Source: Bacteroidota bacterium
GTDB taxonomy: Bacteria > Bacteroidota > Bacteroidia > AKYH767-A > OLB10
Direction of reading: 5' to 3'
Assembly: GCA_016713525.1 (NCBI GenBank)
Contig: JADJOZ010000024.1
Span: forward strand, 1 to 30,503
DNA length: 30,503 bases
Shown: positions 17,880 to 27,075 of the stretch, in pieces
How the letters are laid out: each line of letters begins with the position of its first letter
How positions within the stretch are numbered: the stretch's first letter is position 1
Notes under the pieces: generated by a model
Told to the model about the DNA's origin: nothing
The model's database searches: none
Seen by the model: only the letters and a program-made list of their open reading frames with translations
Made by a program: the position numbers and the translations under genes

Positions 17880-19171
17880 CCAAAGTAGCATCTATTTCAT
17901 CGCGCAACTTTGGGTATACTTTTACTTCATCTGCAAAAAAATTCCACCTACTTACTATGTTACTGATCTCTTCAATTGTTTCAGCTGCTTTTTTATTTTT
18001 GATAGATTTACCGATGGTCATCAAATCTTCTTTGGTAATGTGGGATCGCTTACCATTGATGCTAAGTGCATGCTGACTCACCCATTGATGGTTGGGTTGA
18101 TAAGCATGGCAAATATCATACGCTGGAGCTAACCCCCACTTCCCACCTTTTTCAATCGGAAGGAAAAGTTTTTTTGTGTGATCATCGCAATTCCGGGCCA
18201 CCACATTAAATACCATTCTACGAAACATTTGTTCTGCGTCTTGATATGTTAATCTCAGCTCTCGCATCGTTTGAAACAACTGCTCGTAACTGAAACTGGT
18301 TACCAGGTTGTAGTCAAAATGATTCATCGCGCAAAATGTTTGAATATGATGTTTGATCGCTCCACTTTCTCTGTCAAAACGTTTAGTCATGAAATGGGCT
18401 CTGTTGTTTTCTTCCAGCAATCTCGATGGCATCATGTTGATACCACAAGCCACAGCCATGTTGTAATAAGCCATTTCTACACGACCGTAGCCGGAACTTG
18501 ATCCTAATTGTACATCACTAACTCCATCAAGTTTTATCAGCCATTGTTCAAATCCATTGGGTGCATTGGTTTGTCCGGATCTTACCTCACCTGTTTTTTC
18601 ATTGTATGCAATTACGGCTTTAGGTCTTGCTCCTCCTGCAGAAGTACCAATTCGTAAGAACTCAAGAATAGCCTTTTCCTCGTCTACTTTTATGTTAGTT
18701 ACGAATGCTTTTTTACCAGTCAGCATTTTTCTTGCCAGGTCAACCAGACTATCTACTTCTACTGAAAAAGATCTTGAACCTTCCTTTATTGTTGCGGGTT
18801 CAAACTCCAAAGCACCCATTCCACGGGTACCTATGAAACAAAGCGTTTCAACAGGATTCATGCTACCCTGCTGACGACCTTGTTGTGCAAGCCATAAGTT
18901 AATAAGTTCATTACCGTACCTATCGGGAAGCACATCGGCTAATAGCCCGGGGAGGCCTTTGAAAGTATCTAATGAAGGTTCTGATTTTTTACGTAATGCA
19001 GGGAAACTGAAGTTATTATTAGCAGCATGCAAAGGCATTTTTTAAAGGAGCCAAATCCCAACCCAAAGTTTTGAATTTGGAGTCGTATTCAAATGTGGCA
19101 TAACCTGTGGCATTATCCCAGGCAACAGCGCCTACTAATTCTCCCCATATTTTTACAAATGCCGTATTCAT
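17857..19171 (-). CDS. hipA: HipA-family toxin kinase (one frameshift)
   Basis: Ser/Thr kinase toxin of a type II toxin-antitoxin pair, about 437 residues; the best-known HipA phosphorylates glutamyl-tRNA synthetase. The N-terminal domain starts MNTAFVKIWGELVGAVAWDN at 19171. An A6 run at about 19036-19041 (CCTTTAAAAAATGCC) breaks the frame; with five A the sequence reads LAPLKMPLHAANNNFSF and continues to the end. Kinase features are the P-loop region GTSAGGARPKAV, the catalytic NCDDHTKK (the Asp in N-x-D-x-H), and the Mg-binding APAYDI. The start overlaps the hipB stop by ATGA, so translation is coupled. The last six residues and the stop come from a heptamer repeat. Confidence 0.9.
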
Positions 19172-19521
19172 AAATTACCAATCTGTTTTTCGGGATTGAT
19201 GGTTTTGGTATTTCTGGCTCTTTTGCGACTCTTCTGCTCCGCTTTGGCTAATGCGAGCGGACTAACACTTTGTTTTACATCAAACGCTTCCAGAACCTGT
19301 AATTGATCCAATACCCTTAACACTTGAATCAGCGTTGCCAGAGTAACTGTTTCTCCATGCTCGAGTAAACTTAGAGTAGAGCGACCTATTCCGGCTTCTT
19401 TCGACAGGATCTCCTGAGTTTTGTTTTGTTCCAGCCGATGATGCCTTACAAATGCTCCTATATGAGCCGCCAATTGCTGATCGCTCTTTGTGTGCCATTC
19501 TGTGAATGATAAATCAGTCAT
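19168..19521 (-). CDS. hipB: HipB-like antitoxin, XRE-family HTH
   Basis: Intact, 117 residues. An HTH_3 domain spans about 19-75: IGAFVRHHRLEQNKTQEILS, KEAGIGRSTLSLLEHGETVT and LATLIQVLRVLDQLQVLEAF. The C-terminal tail is basic (KSRKRARNTK). HipB proteins bind HipA and repress their own operon by binding inverted repeats. The stop TGA overlaps the hipA ATG (ATGA), the standard antitoxin-first arrangement. Palindromes upstream at 19564-19674 are candidate operators. Confidence 0.9.
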   Translation of the reverse strand: MTDLSFTEWHTKSDQQLAAHIGAFVRHHRLEQNKTQEILSKEAGIGRSTLSLLEHGETVTLATLIQVLRVLDQLQVLEAFDVKQSVSPLALAKAEQKSRKRARNTKTINPEKQIGNL

Positions 19522-19563
19522 AATGCTAATAATTAAGCTTTAATGATCTTTTAATCATACAAA

Positions 19564-19674
19564 AATAGTCATTTTTTAGAAATTTGTCAAGACCATATTG
19601 TTAAATATCAAATTATGCATTAAAAATCATTCATAAAGGTATAAAATGACTATTAATGAATGATTATTCATTCA
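19564..19674. promoter_or_regulatory. Candidate hipBA operator region
   Basis: Nested inverted repeats lie upstream of hipB. AATAGTCATTTT (19564-19575) has its exact complement AAAATGACTATT at 19643-19654. AATCATTCAT (19625-19634) is the exact complement of ATGAATGATT (19656-19665). A compact TGAATGA-TTAT-TCATTCA palindrome is at 19657-19674. The TCATTCA/TGAATGA motif thus occurs three times in 48 bp. Operators of HipB regulators are inverted repeats, so autoregulation is a natural reading (inference). Confidence 0.55.
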
Positions 19675-19782
19675 AACAATAGAGCACTTTAAGGCAAATT
19701 CACAGTGTCGGAAAAGTGTTAATTAAGGCAAAATAATGCCTATTAAATGTAATTTTGGTTTCCAGCCTCAACCAATTTGACT

Positions 19783-20716
19783 CTATTCCAATCCATAATT
19801 GCTTCTAAGCAATTGGAGAAGTTGAGCATTGAGATCCCGGTACTTTTGGATATGTACGGTGCGGGTAGATTGCATGGCGTTTAGTGAATAAAAGGAAAGG
19901 CAGCCTGAGATATAATCACGATCAATCTTATCAACTCCCCGCAAACGAAAAGGAACGAATTCATCACTTTTATCATAATTTTTTGTTGCCTAGATCAAAA
20001 GTTATAGTATTTCCTTTGTTATCGTATTCCAAAACTCATAATCGTGATGTTTCACCAGCAATGGGTTAAGGTATTCGATTCGTGCAGAGGTTTCAAGCGC
20101 TTGTCGGTCGTATATATTTCTAATAGCGATAGAAATATCGCCAACGAGACTTTGAAACGTTTCATTTTTAAAGTAACGGAGTGAGCCGGAACTTTTTAGC
20201 TGTTCCAGAATTGCAGTTTTTGGTTCAAAGACACCAGGTGTCCTGAAGCTGATTCCATATTCGAAATTTACAGCAAATAATTTGGGAAGATCCGTGAGGC
20301 TACTGTCTTTGAAATATTTGCTGAGGTATTGCAATGCTTGTTCTTGTCGAATTCGGTTTTCACATTTAATGACTGCAGTCAGTGAATCAGATTTCAGTTC
20401 TTCATAAAAACTTTTTTGCAAGTTCATGTGCCCGATCGCGTTCAATTTTGTGCTCCAGTTGATATTCAGCAAGTGATCCGCAAAATACTGCAAGAAACAA
20501 CATCAGGAATTCCCGGATATATGATTTCCAATTTTTCTTTCCGTGTGAATGAGCGTGATGATGGACTTCCATAGGTTCGGTTAGTAGAGGGGTGTTTACA
20601 GATTCAGTATCACCATCAGGTACCGCCGGATTGCTGCTGTCATGTTTAGATGTGTTCTCCGGATTTTTTTCATTATCCGGATTTGCAGCGTCTGTAGATT
20701 CGTTTTTATCAGACAT
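19783..20716 (-). CDS. Bacteroidota membrane-anchored protein, HHH-x-H N-terminus (frameshifted)
   Basis: About 310 residues after repair. It has an acidic, Pro/Asn-rich N-terminus (1-48), then EVHHHAHSHGKKNWKSYIRE, one transmembrane helix (FLMLFLAVFCGSLAEY) and an extracytoplasmic helical domain. The first break is an A6 run near 20410: GCAAAAAAGTTTTTATGA stops after LAKKFL, whereas five A give LAKSFYEELKSDSLTAVIKC. A second break near 20017 and another near 19990 lead into YDNKGNTITFDLGN, then YDKSDEFVPFRLRGVDKIDR and the end LLRSNYGLE at 19783. The HHHxH-basic-FLxxFLAV pattern is a common Bacteroidota family (DUF6090-like in my memory, not certain) of unknown function. It is followed by hipBA after 261 bp. 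Confidence 0.72.
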
Positions 20717-21108
20717 GTTTCTTGTGATTCAAAACAGATTGCGAATTAAATCGATTGTGGCGTTTATTTTGAGAACTGTAATGAATAGTTTCCATATTTT
20801 AATTTCTCAAAGCTACTAGATTCTTTAATCATTTTTACATTTTCCTTCTCATTTATATTAGAACGCTTTTTGTTGCAGATGCAAGTTTCCCCCATTTAAA
20901 TTTCCCCAATATTTGGGCCTATGTCCGGTAAATTGCCAGCCAAAATCATGGTGTGTTTGTCTTAAATGTAATACAAAACAAAGAAAATCAAACATTGCTC
21001 ATTTCAGAAGATTTTGGTGTTAATTGTGACAAATTCCTGATATATTGAAGGTCAGGAATTGTGAAAAAGCAAATTAGTTTCTTACATTTGATTTTAAATA
21101 ATTTCAAT
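20717..21108. other. Divergent intergenic region
   Basis: 392 bp between the leftward membrane-anchored protein and the rightward T9SS cargo, so it must hold both promoters. It is AT-rich, without repeat modules. I do not find a convincing TTTG-N19-TAnnTTTG pair for either gene. A GTG at 21061 is in frame with the cargo gene but precedes the signal peptide. Confidence 0.4.
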
Positions 21109-22418
21109 ATGAGAAGCGTTTTCCTTTTATTAGCGAGTTTTATCTTTAATTTTTCATCAGGATATGCTCAAGGTTCCTGGGCAGCTATTCCGAATGCTCC
21201 TTCAAATGGACGCTATGATGATATGTATTTTATCAATGATTCTGTCGGATTCGTTAGTCAGGATTCCGAAGTTTTCAGAACGACCGATAAAGGGACTACC
21301 TGGACACAGATTTCGACATTGGATTCGAATATTTATTATGTTCGTAGTATTGAATTCGTTAATGATACCATTGGATTTGCTGGGACTTTTTGAGCAATGC
21401 TTTGTCATTGCCGGGTAATACATATAAAACAATTGACGGAGGTTTTTCATGGAGTTTGTTACAGAATATGCAAATTAATAACTATGATGGTATCTGTGGA
21501 ATGGCACATTTTGGAAACAGACTGTTGGCAGTAGGTACTTACCATGGTCCGGCCTATTTTTACAAAACCGATGATTTTGGTGTTAACTGGACGAAAACAG
21601 ATTTATCAAATTTGATGACAGGATTAGTAGATTGTTATATGTTAAGTTATGATACCATATTGATATCCGGAGTTGCAGACTCTGCAAATAATTATAATGC
21701 ATCAATAATAAAATCGAATGATGGTGGTTTAACCTGGTCGAGAGTGTATTTATCAAACACAAGTTACATGGAATATTGTTGGAAAATGTTTTTCAGACCC
21801 AATGGACTTGGCATTGCATCTGTTCAATCATATGGCCCTCAATTAATAATAGCAAGAACAGTTGACTATGGAAATACCTGGTCGACCATTACAGTAGATA
21901 CAACTTCTTTCCAGGGAAATCTTGGAGGCATTGCTTTACAAAATGACACCCTTGGATGGGTTTTTGATCAATATGATTTTGGCGCATGGGAAACAACAGA
22001 TGGCGGGTTAACATGGACAATGGTTAATACTCCTGTCATTGCAGGCGATAGACTGGTTGTGCTCGATTCAATTACTACGCTAGCTGCCGGAGCAACTATA
22101 TACCGGTACGGTTCTTCATTTGTTGGACTGAATGAACAAATTGTGATACCCGTTCCTAATCAACATACTGTAGAATTATATCCCAATCCCGGAAACAATA
22201 AAATAACCATTGATGCTGTGGCTATGCGGAACACCTTTGGTATACTTGATATTGCTGATGCTAAAGGCAAAATTATAAGACGTGTAACCCGTCAACCTTT
22301 TTTAAAAGGGAAGAATACTTTTATGGTTGAGGTAACAGATCTTCCTGCCGGGATTTATTCGGCAGTTTGGCACACCAATGAAAGAAGAGTAGCAAAAACA
22401 TTTTCCATTATTCATTAA
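21109..22418 (+). CDS. Asp-box propeller protein with T9SS sorting domain (one frameshift)
   Basis: Exported protein of about 436 residues. I chose the ATG at 21109 because it begins the signal peptide MRSVFLLLASFIFNFSSGYA; the in-frame GTG at 21061 would add 16 residues. Six Asp-box repeats (S/T-x-D-x-G-x-x-W) are seen: TTDKGTTWTQI, TIDGGFSWSLL, TDDFGVNWTKT, SNDGGLTWSRV, TVDYGNTWSTI and TTDGGLTWTMV, as in YCF48/BNR-like propellers. The C-terminal VELYPNPGNNKITIDAV ... LPAGIYSAVW is a T9SS type A signal. One T is missing near 21390 (T5 where T6 restores GTFLSNALSLPG), which splits the gene after unit 1. Its function at the surface is unknown. Confidence 0.9.
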
Positions 22419-22427
22419 CAGAAGGTA

Positions 22428-22594
22428 GGATGAGAATGAGAATGAGAAGAATGAGAATGGAAGGTGAATGGGAACGGGAACGGAAGGAGAAGCAGAAGGA
22501 GAATGGGAACGGGAACGGAAGGAGAATGAGAATGAGAATGGGAACGGGAACGGAAGGAGAAGCAGAAGGAGAATGAGAATGAGAATGGGAATGA
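22428..22594 (+). repeat. Long GA-rich hexamer tract, island II
   Basis: The longest GA tract of the window, about 165 bp of GAATGA, GAATGG, GAACGG and GAAGGA units, purine strand +. It starts within 15 bp of the stop codon of the T9SS cargo gene. An Arg/Glu/Gly-rich open frame across it is an artefact. Confidence 0.88.
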
Positions 22595-22912
22595 CGAATT
22601 TTCTTCTGTTAAGGAATCAATTTATCTATCATATTACAATGTTGGCTAAAATTTAAAATCGACATTTTGATTCCTTTTCAGATCATACGATTTTCAATTT
22701 GCGATTTAACTCATCCTCAACACATTTATCAGATAGGGAATACGTTATTCACAATTATTTTCAGCAGGCTTCTGCTTTGCCTCATCCCTGCCCTTCTCCT
22801 GCATAAGCATTTCGATATTCACAATTAATTTCGGCAGGAGAAGGGAGTTGGACAGAATGGGAATGAGAATGGGAATGAGAACGACGAATTTCCTACTGAG
22901 CAGCTACAAAAT
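22594..22912 (+). repeat. D module, copy 3, with trailing leader
   Basis: Almost the same sequence as 10782-11102: CGAATTTTCTTCTGTTAAGG start, internal hairpin, A palindrome (22779-22846), GTTGGACAGAATGGG link, GA stretch and the CTGAGCAG leader (22896-22903). Confidence 0.87.
22779..22846 (+). repeat. A-type palindromic element (A5)
   Basis: Arms at 22791-22802 and 22834-22845 form a perfect 12-bp stem. The sequence is equal to A3 apart from what follows. Confidence 0.87.
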
Positions 22913-22946
22913 AATCCTTAATTCTTAATTCTTAATTCTTAATTCT
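22913..22946 (+). repeat. Heptamer array H5
   Basis: Nearly five units, mostly TTAATTC, between the CTGAGCAG leader and the B element at 22947; same position in the composite as H1. Confidence 0.87.
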
Positions 22947-23015
22947 CCCCTCTCCAGCCAAAAGTGCTTGTTCGAAGCCAGATGCCATAGCTGGAGAGGG
23001 GAAGGGGTGAGGCGG
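22947..23015 (-). repeat. B-type palindromic element (B4)
   Basis: Arms at 22947-22958 and 22990-23001 form a perfect 12-bp stem; GGGGTGAGGCGG follows. It is the inverted partner of A5. Confidence 0.87.
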
Positions 23016-23078
23016 AATGAGAAACAGAATGAGAAAGAGAAAGAAACAGAAACAGAATGAGAATGGGAATGAGAACGG

Positions 23079-23332
23079 AGAAATTACACCAGCCAAAGAA
23101 AAAAAGGGAAGAGAACGGGAAATCAGCTAACAACAAACCACAGCCATAATAAGAATCAAATAAACACGTAGAATGGAATGAGAACGGAGAAATAATCCGG
23201 GACTCAGAACAAACCACCACATAAGAATCAAATAAACACAGTTGAATGGGAATGAGAACGGAGAAATTATTCAAGGGAAAAATTTCACCTAACAACTCAT
23301 CACAGCCACATAAGAATCAAATAAACACATTA
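23079..23332 (+). repeat. F units, copies 4 to 6 (degenerate)
   Basis: Three F-type units at about 23079-23178, 23183-23245 and 23257-23332. Copy 6 is closest to those in island I but lacks ACAA and other short pieces; copy 5 has lost much of the centre. The tail ATAAGAATCAAATAAACAC is shared by all three, with the third 9-mer altered relative to island I. Confidence 0.75.
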
Positions 23333-23361
23333 AAGAAGACGACGACCACACACTACAAAAT

Positions 23362-23419
23362 AATCCTTAATTCTTAATCCAATTTTAATCCTTAATTCTT
23401 AATCCTTAATCCTTAATTC
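23362..23419 (+). repeat. Heptamer array H6
   Basis: About seven units with one interruption (CCAATTTTAATCC). The array ends about 11 bp from the stop codon of the leftward PD40 gene. It is preceded by a partial leader (CACTACAAAATAATCC). Confidence 0.85.
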
Positions 23420-23429
23420 CGGTTTCACA

Positions 23430-24346
23430 CTAGGTTTCATTTCGTTTTGGTTCAGTTGTTAATCGGAACTTCTTTTTTGTTGATGTGTGAATAATCCAAA
23501 CATCATATTGAGCAGAGGTTCCGCTTGTGTATGCTATCCATTCTCCATCAGGAGACCAGTCGGGAGAATAATCTTCAGCCGCATCCATTGTCAGGTTTTC
23601 AATATTCGATCCATCAGCATTCATGGTATAGATTTCATAATTTTTATCTGTAGTCGGACCATAGAAAGAGACCTTTTTGCCATCTGGAGCAAACTTTCCT
23701 CCGGAGTCATAGCCTTGTTTATAAGTTAAACGCATTTCGTTTTTACCATTTAAATCCATTAAAAACAGTTCACCATTTGAAATTTTAGTTGTATCAACCA
23801 TTTCAATAATTTGCCTGGTGAAAAGAAGTTGTTTTCCATCTTTCGAAAAGGTAGGCGCTTCTTCAAATAGTTCATTATTTGTTAACCGAATTACATTGGA
23901 CCCATCACGATTCATGAGGTAAATTTCTCTGTTTTTATGATCCCGGTCACTGGTAAATACAATTTGCTTGCCATCAGGAGACCAAGAGGGTAAATAGTCG
24001 TTCGATGCATGGTTGGAAATATTTAATTGATTTTTACCATCTGCATCCATTATATAAATCTCATCATTACCATCTCGGTTTGTGTAAAAGAGAATGTTCT
24101 TTCCATCAGGAGACCAGGACGACCAAAAATCTAATGCTTTATTATTGGTGAGGTTAGTAATTATAGTACCATCGGTTGACATACTATAAATTTCAAAATT
24201 CCCATCACGTGTTGTCAGGAAAGCAATAGTGCCGTTAGGTGGATTAATCGGACTTCATGCCCTTGAGCAAATGATCGTTCCGAGCAATAGAAAAACGATA
24301 CTATGACAATCAATAATGAGTAGGAGATATAATTATAATTTTTCAT
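23430..24346 (-). CDS. PD40/TolB-like six-unit beta-propeller protein (one frameshift)
   Basis: Exported protein of about 305 residues. The ATG at 24346 opens a signal peptide (NYNYISYSLLIVIVSFFY, with ERSFAQG behind it). A one-base shift near 24250 joins it to PNGTIAFLTTRDGNFEIYSM and to the long open frame. Six PD40 repeats follow, for example WSPDGKNILFYTNRDGNDEI, WSPDGKQIVFTSDRD and WSPDGEWIAYTSG, each ending EIY.M..DG, as in the TolB C-terminal propeller. It lacks the TolB N-terminal domain and a T9SS tail, so it is probably periplasmic and binds an unknown partner. It lies downstream of the PaiB-like gene by about 100 bp. Confidence 0.85.
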
Positions 24347-24448
24347 GTCAAAGAAATTTTAATTTTATTCTATATCGAAAAAATTTGATTATGGCCGTAT
24401 ATTGTTTTCAACAATCATGTGATAATTTGAACCTGATGCTTCTGATGT

Positions 24449-25117
24449 TTACGAATCAAACTTAGTCGCATCCCATTGAGCTCCGGCAGGAAAAAGTTCC
24501 TCTTTTCTGTTTTTCATTTCTTGTGATATTATTGCAGCACCTCCGCCTTGTTCTTCCAGTTTTGAAATAATATTTAGATAGCTTTTCTCGTCTCTGTTTT
24601 GACTTAGTTTAAAGACATTCTCCATTTTATCGGCTTTAATTTCAAAACCAACAATAGCAGGCATCATTTTATTTAGAAATTCAGGGGGAAGATTATCGTA
24701 GAATGTTTGTGAAGCTGTGTTTCCCTTTTCAAACTTTAATGTAAGTTTTCGCATAAACTGTATGAGTCCTTCCGGCGACATAAAATTAATTGGGCCGTTC
24801 ACAGAACACTCATATAATTCCATGTTGAACCAATTTGTGGATTGCTATACCAGGAGGCACTGACATAACAATTGGCTCCGGTAAAGACCAGCCATGCCTG
24901 GGGATTTTCCATAAAAGCTTTATGGTGATCGGTATTTCTCATAATGTGTCCCTGCAAATACAACTCCCCATTTCTAACTTCCATTAAAATGGGAATTTGG
25001 GTTGCCACCTGCTTGCCGGACGAAAAGCTTCCTGTTAAAAAAGCAAAGGGATTATTCTCAATAAACTCCAGGATTACCTGTTTGTCTTTTTTCTTTGAAG
25101 TAGGAGAAGTGGTACAT
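24449..25117 (-). CDS. PaiB-like FMN-binding protein (frameshifted)
   Basis: About 222 residues, close to the usual 205-220 of the PaiB/FMN-binding transcriptional regulator family. The start at 25117 gives MYHFSYFKEKDKQVILEF once an A6 run (AAAGAAAAAAGAC, near 25090) is read as A5. Family features include IENNPFAFLTG, VATQIPILMEVRNGELYLQG, HIMRNTDHHKAF, LVFTGANCYVSASWY and STWNYMSV. A second shift near 24812 leads into NGPINFMSPEGLIQFMRKLT and the C-terminal MMPAIVGFEIKADKMENVFK. The known PaiB affects sporulation gene expression in Bacillus; here a flavin-binding or stress role is more likely (inference). It lies in a same-strand run with the DUF1801 gene. Confidence 0.85.
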
Positions 25118-25219
25118 GGAATAAGGTTGATTAATAAATTCAAAAATAGAAATTAATTCAATTTAAATATCAATTCAACTATTATTTTCAAAAAATCAAG
25201 TTTCGAAGGTTATGTCGAA

Positions 25220-25645
25220 CTACTTTCCATATTTTTCCTTTAATAATGAAATTGTATCTTCCATCATTTTAATTAATACCTGCTCGTCGATATCGGAAAG
25301 CTTTTTTATGTAAATGCAGGCTTTCCCCATTTTATAAGTCCCCAGACTTTTTAATAATTCAATTTGTTTTTTGGTTCCCATAAACACATACAGCGAAATG
25401 GCTGCTTTGCGGGGCGAAAATCCGACCATAGGCCAGTCACCTTCCTGACTGCTTCTGTCGGATTTATAATGATACATACCAAAACCGATAATAGATGGTC
25501 CCCACATTTTGGGTTTGTGGCCTGTTACTTTTTGCATAATTTTCAGCAGTTCGTAACTGTCCTTACGCTTTTGTTCGGTATTGGCAAACGATTCAATAAA
25601 ATCATGAACGTTTTCGTTCGTTTGTTTGGTTTTAATTTCAGCCAT
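25220..25645 (-). CDS. DUF1801 domain protein
   Basis: Intact. I chose the ATG at 25645 (MAEIKTKQTNENVHDFIESF), giving 141 residues; the frame is open further upstream, but that part belongs to the 3' end of the preceding membrane-protein gene in another frame. Family features are KMWGPSIIGFGMYHYKSDRS, GFSPRKAAISLYVFMGTKKQ, GKACIYIKKLSDIDEQVLIK. DUF1801 proteins are small and soluble, related to YdhG and frataxin-like folds, with no firmly known role. Confidence 0.85.
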   Translation of the reverse strand: MAEIKTKQTNENVHDFIESFANTEQKRKDSYELLKIMQKVTGHKPKMWGPSIIGFGMYHYKSDRSSQEGDWPMVGFSPRKAAISLYVFMGTKKQIELLKSLGTYKMGKACIYIKKLSDIDEQVLIKMMEDTISLLKEKYGK

Positions 25646-25680
25646 GGTAAGTAAGTTTAAATGGAATTGAAAGCCGTAAT

Positions 25681-26062
25681 TTATGAGCGGGCGGGCTTTC
25701 CAAATATTGAATTTCTGAGGGTAATTATAGCCACAATCAGGAATGGCAATGTCGAAGCTACTACTTAGATTAAAAATAAAAATTCCAATGAAAAACAAGA
25801 ATCCAAATATTTATCCAAGGCCTGCTAACCCTGAATAAGTTAAGACATTTGAAGGCGATCTTTGAATAATGGTTGCTAACAGAAGTATTTGTCCGATTAG
25901 GGGTATTACAATGAGTGGATGAATTACATCAAACGGACGTGAAAATAATTTAATAATTATTTCTAGTTCAATTTCAAAAAGAAAAGAGTGATTATTGCCA
26001 CCCCATTCTAAATATCCAATCAGGAAGTAAGAAGTAGTAATAAATTTAATATGCGGTTTCAT
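25681..26062 (-). CDS. Small four-helix membrane protein (frameshifted)
   Basis: About 127 residues after repair. It starts MKPHIKFITTSYFLIGYLEW, then a loop with SFLFEIELEIIIKLF, a second hydrophobic segment (LIVIPLIGQILLLATII), NVLTYSGLAGLG and then, after a shift near 25815, FLFFIGIFIF. A further shift near 25765 yields VASTLPFLIVAIITLRN and the stop at 25681. The pattern is that of a small integral membrane protein family common in Bacteroidota; I know no function. It precedes the DUF1801 gene by 35 bp and is probably co-transcribed. Confidence 0.6.
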
Positions 26063-26223
26063 TCAATTTTAAGACTAATTTTTTGTCCTGCTCACAAAAT
26101 TATTATTTATTGTGGAATTGGTATTTGAATTTTATGTAATTGTTTAGATTAATTTCTCTTTTACCTCGGCATTTTGTTTTTAACAGATACTTTCTCTGAG
26201 TTTCTCTTATTCCTCATCTCCAC

Positions 26224-26340
26224 AAAATGAGAATGAGAATGAGAATGAGAATGGGAATGAGAACAGGGATGAGACCGCAATTTTCACTTGACTTTAAACC
26301 TATCACAGTAATCATGTAAATCACTTAAATCATGGTCGGG
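26224..26340 (+). repeat. GA-rich tract and E unit 3
   Basis: A GA hexamer tract (26224-26275) leads into an E unit (26276-26340) of the same type as 10592-10657, with ATCACAGTA as its first 9-mer. Confidence 0.83.
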
Positions 26341-26353
26341 GATGAGACAGAAA

Positions 26354-26529
26354 CGCAATTTTCACTTGTATTTTAACCTATCAAAGTAATCATGTAAATC
26401 ACTTAAATCATGTCGGGAATGAGAATGAGAATGAGAATGGAATGAGAACGGGATGAGACAGAAACGCAATTTTCACTTGACTTTAAACCATCACAGTGAT
26501 CATGTAAATCACTTAAATCAGGGTCGGGA
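26354..26529 (+). repeat. E units 4 and 5
   Basis: Unit 4 (26354-26418) carries the variant TTGTATTTTAACCTATCAAA; unit 5 (26465-26529) has the standard TTGACTTTAAACC. The linker between them is GA-rich (26415-26464). Units 6 to 8 repeat this series of variants. Confidence 0.85.
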
Positions 26530-26547
26530 AATGAGAATGAGAGTGGG

Positions 26548-26660
26548 AGGGTACCGCCTTTTGCGCAGCCTTCAATATAGCATCTAACATTTATCATAAG
26601 GACGAATTTCCATTCTGAGCAGGAACAAAAATCCTTAATTCTTAATCCTTAATCCTTAAT
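26548..26660 (+). repeat. GGTACC unit, leader and heptamer array H7
   Basis: A segment of about 80 bp (GGTACCGCCTTTTGCGCAGC, then ATCTAACATTTATCATAAGG) ends in the leader with CTGAGCAG (26615-26622) and a four-unit heptamer array (26631-26660). The same series recurs at 27076-27189. Confidence 0.85.
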
Positions 26661-26672
26661 TATTTAGTCCTC

Positions 26673-26741
26673 TCCCTCTCCAGCCAAAAATGTTTTTTCG
26701 AAGCCAGATGCCATTGCTGGAGAGGGGCCGGGGTGAGGCGG
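26673..26741 (-). repeat. B-type palindromic element (B5)
   Basis: Arms at 26673-26684 and 26716-26727 pair over 12 bp with one T-G wobble at the outer end; GCCGGGGTGAGGCGG follows. No A element is nearby, so B can occur alone. Confidence 0.85.
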
Positions 26742-27053
26742 AATGAGAAGCAGAAGCAGAAACAGAATGAGAATGAGAATGGGAATGAGAATGGGAATGA
26801 GAATGGGAATGAGAACGGGGATGAGACAGAAACGCAATTTTCACTTGACTTTAAACCTATCACAGTAATCATGTAAATCACTTAAATCAGGGTCGGGAAT
26901 GAGACAGAAACGCAATTTTCACTTGTATTTTAACCTATCAAAGTAATCTTGTAAATCACTTAAATCAGGGTACGGGAATGAGACAGAAACGCAATTTTCA
27001 CTTGACTTTAAACCTATCACAGTGATCATGTAAATCACTTAAATCAGGGTCGG
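26739..27053 (+). repeat. GA-rich tract and E units 6 to 8
   Basis: GA hexamers (26739-26834) are followed by E units at 26833-26899, 26911-26977 and 26990-27053. Unit 7 has the same TTGTATTTTAACC variant as unit 4, and unit 8 matches unit 5, so the three-unit series was copied as a block. Confidence 0.87.
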
Positions 27054-27075
27054 GGATGGGAATGAGAATGAGAGG

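Larger units (their letters stand above)
22852..23260 (+). repeat. GA-rich tracts within island II
   Basis: Shorter GA hexamer runs at about 22852-22882, 23014-23086, 23168-23190 and 23245-23262 link the palindromes and F units, purine strand +. Confidence 0.8.

Noticed and set aside
21380..21400. Programmed ribosomal frameshift in the Asp-box propeller gene
   Set aside because: The break is a plain T-run length difference, and similar breaks occur in almost every gene of the window, so sequencing error is far more likely.
25646..25798. N-terminal extension of the DUF1801 protein up to 25798
   Set aside because: The upstream part overlaps the 3' end of the membrane-protein gene in another frame; the ATG at 25645 matches the family start better.
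26656..26881. Open frames giving Ser-His or Ser-Phe strings, and similar frames at 10280, 11136, 22468 and 22939
   Set aside because: They are translations of GA hexamer tracts and palindromes; composition is purely repeat-driven with no start signals.
26276..27053. E units looked at first like a CRISPR array
   Set aside because: The repeated part is about 66 bp, the linkers are short GA-rich repeats rather than unique spacers, and there are no cas genes.
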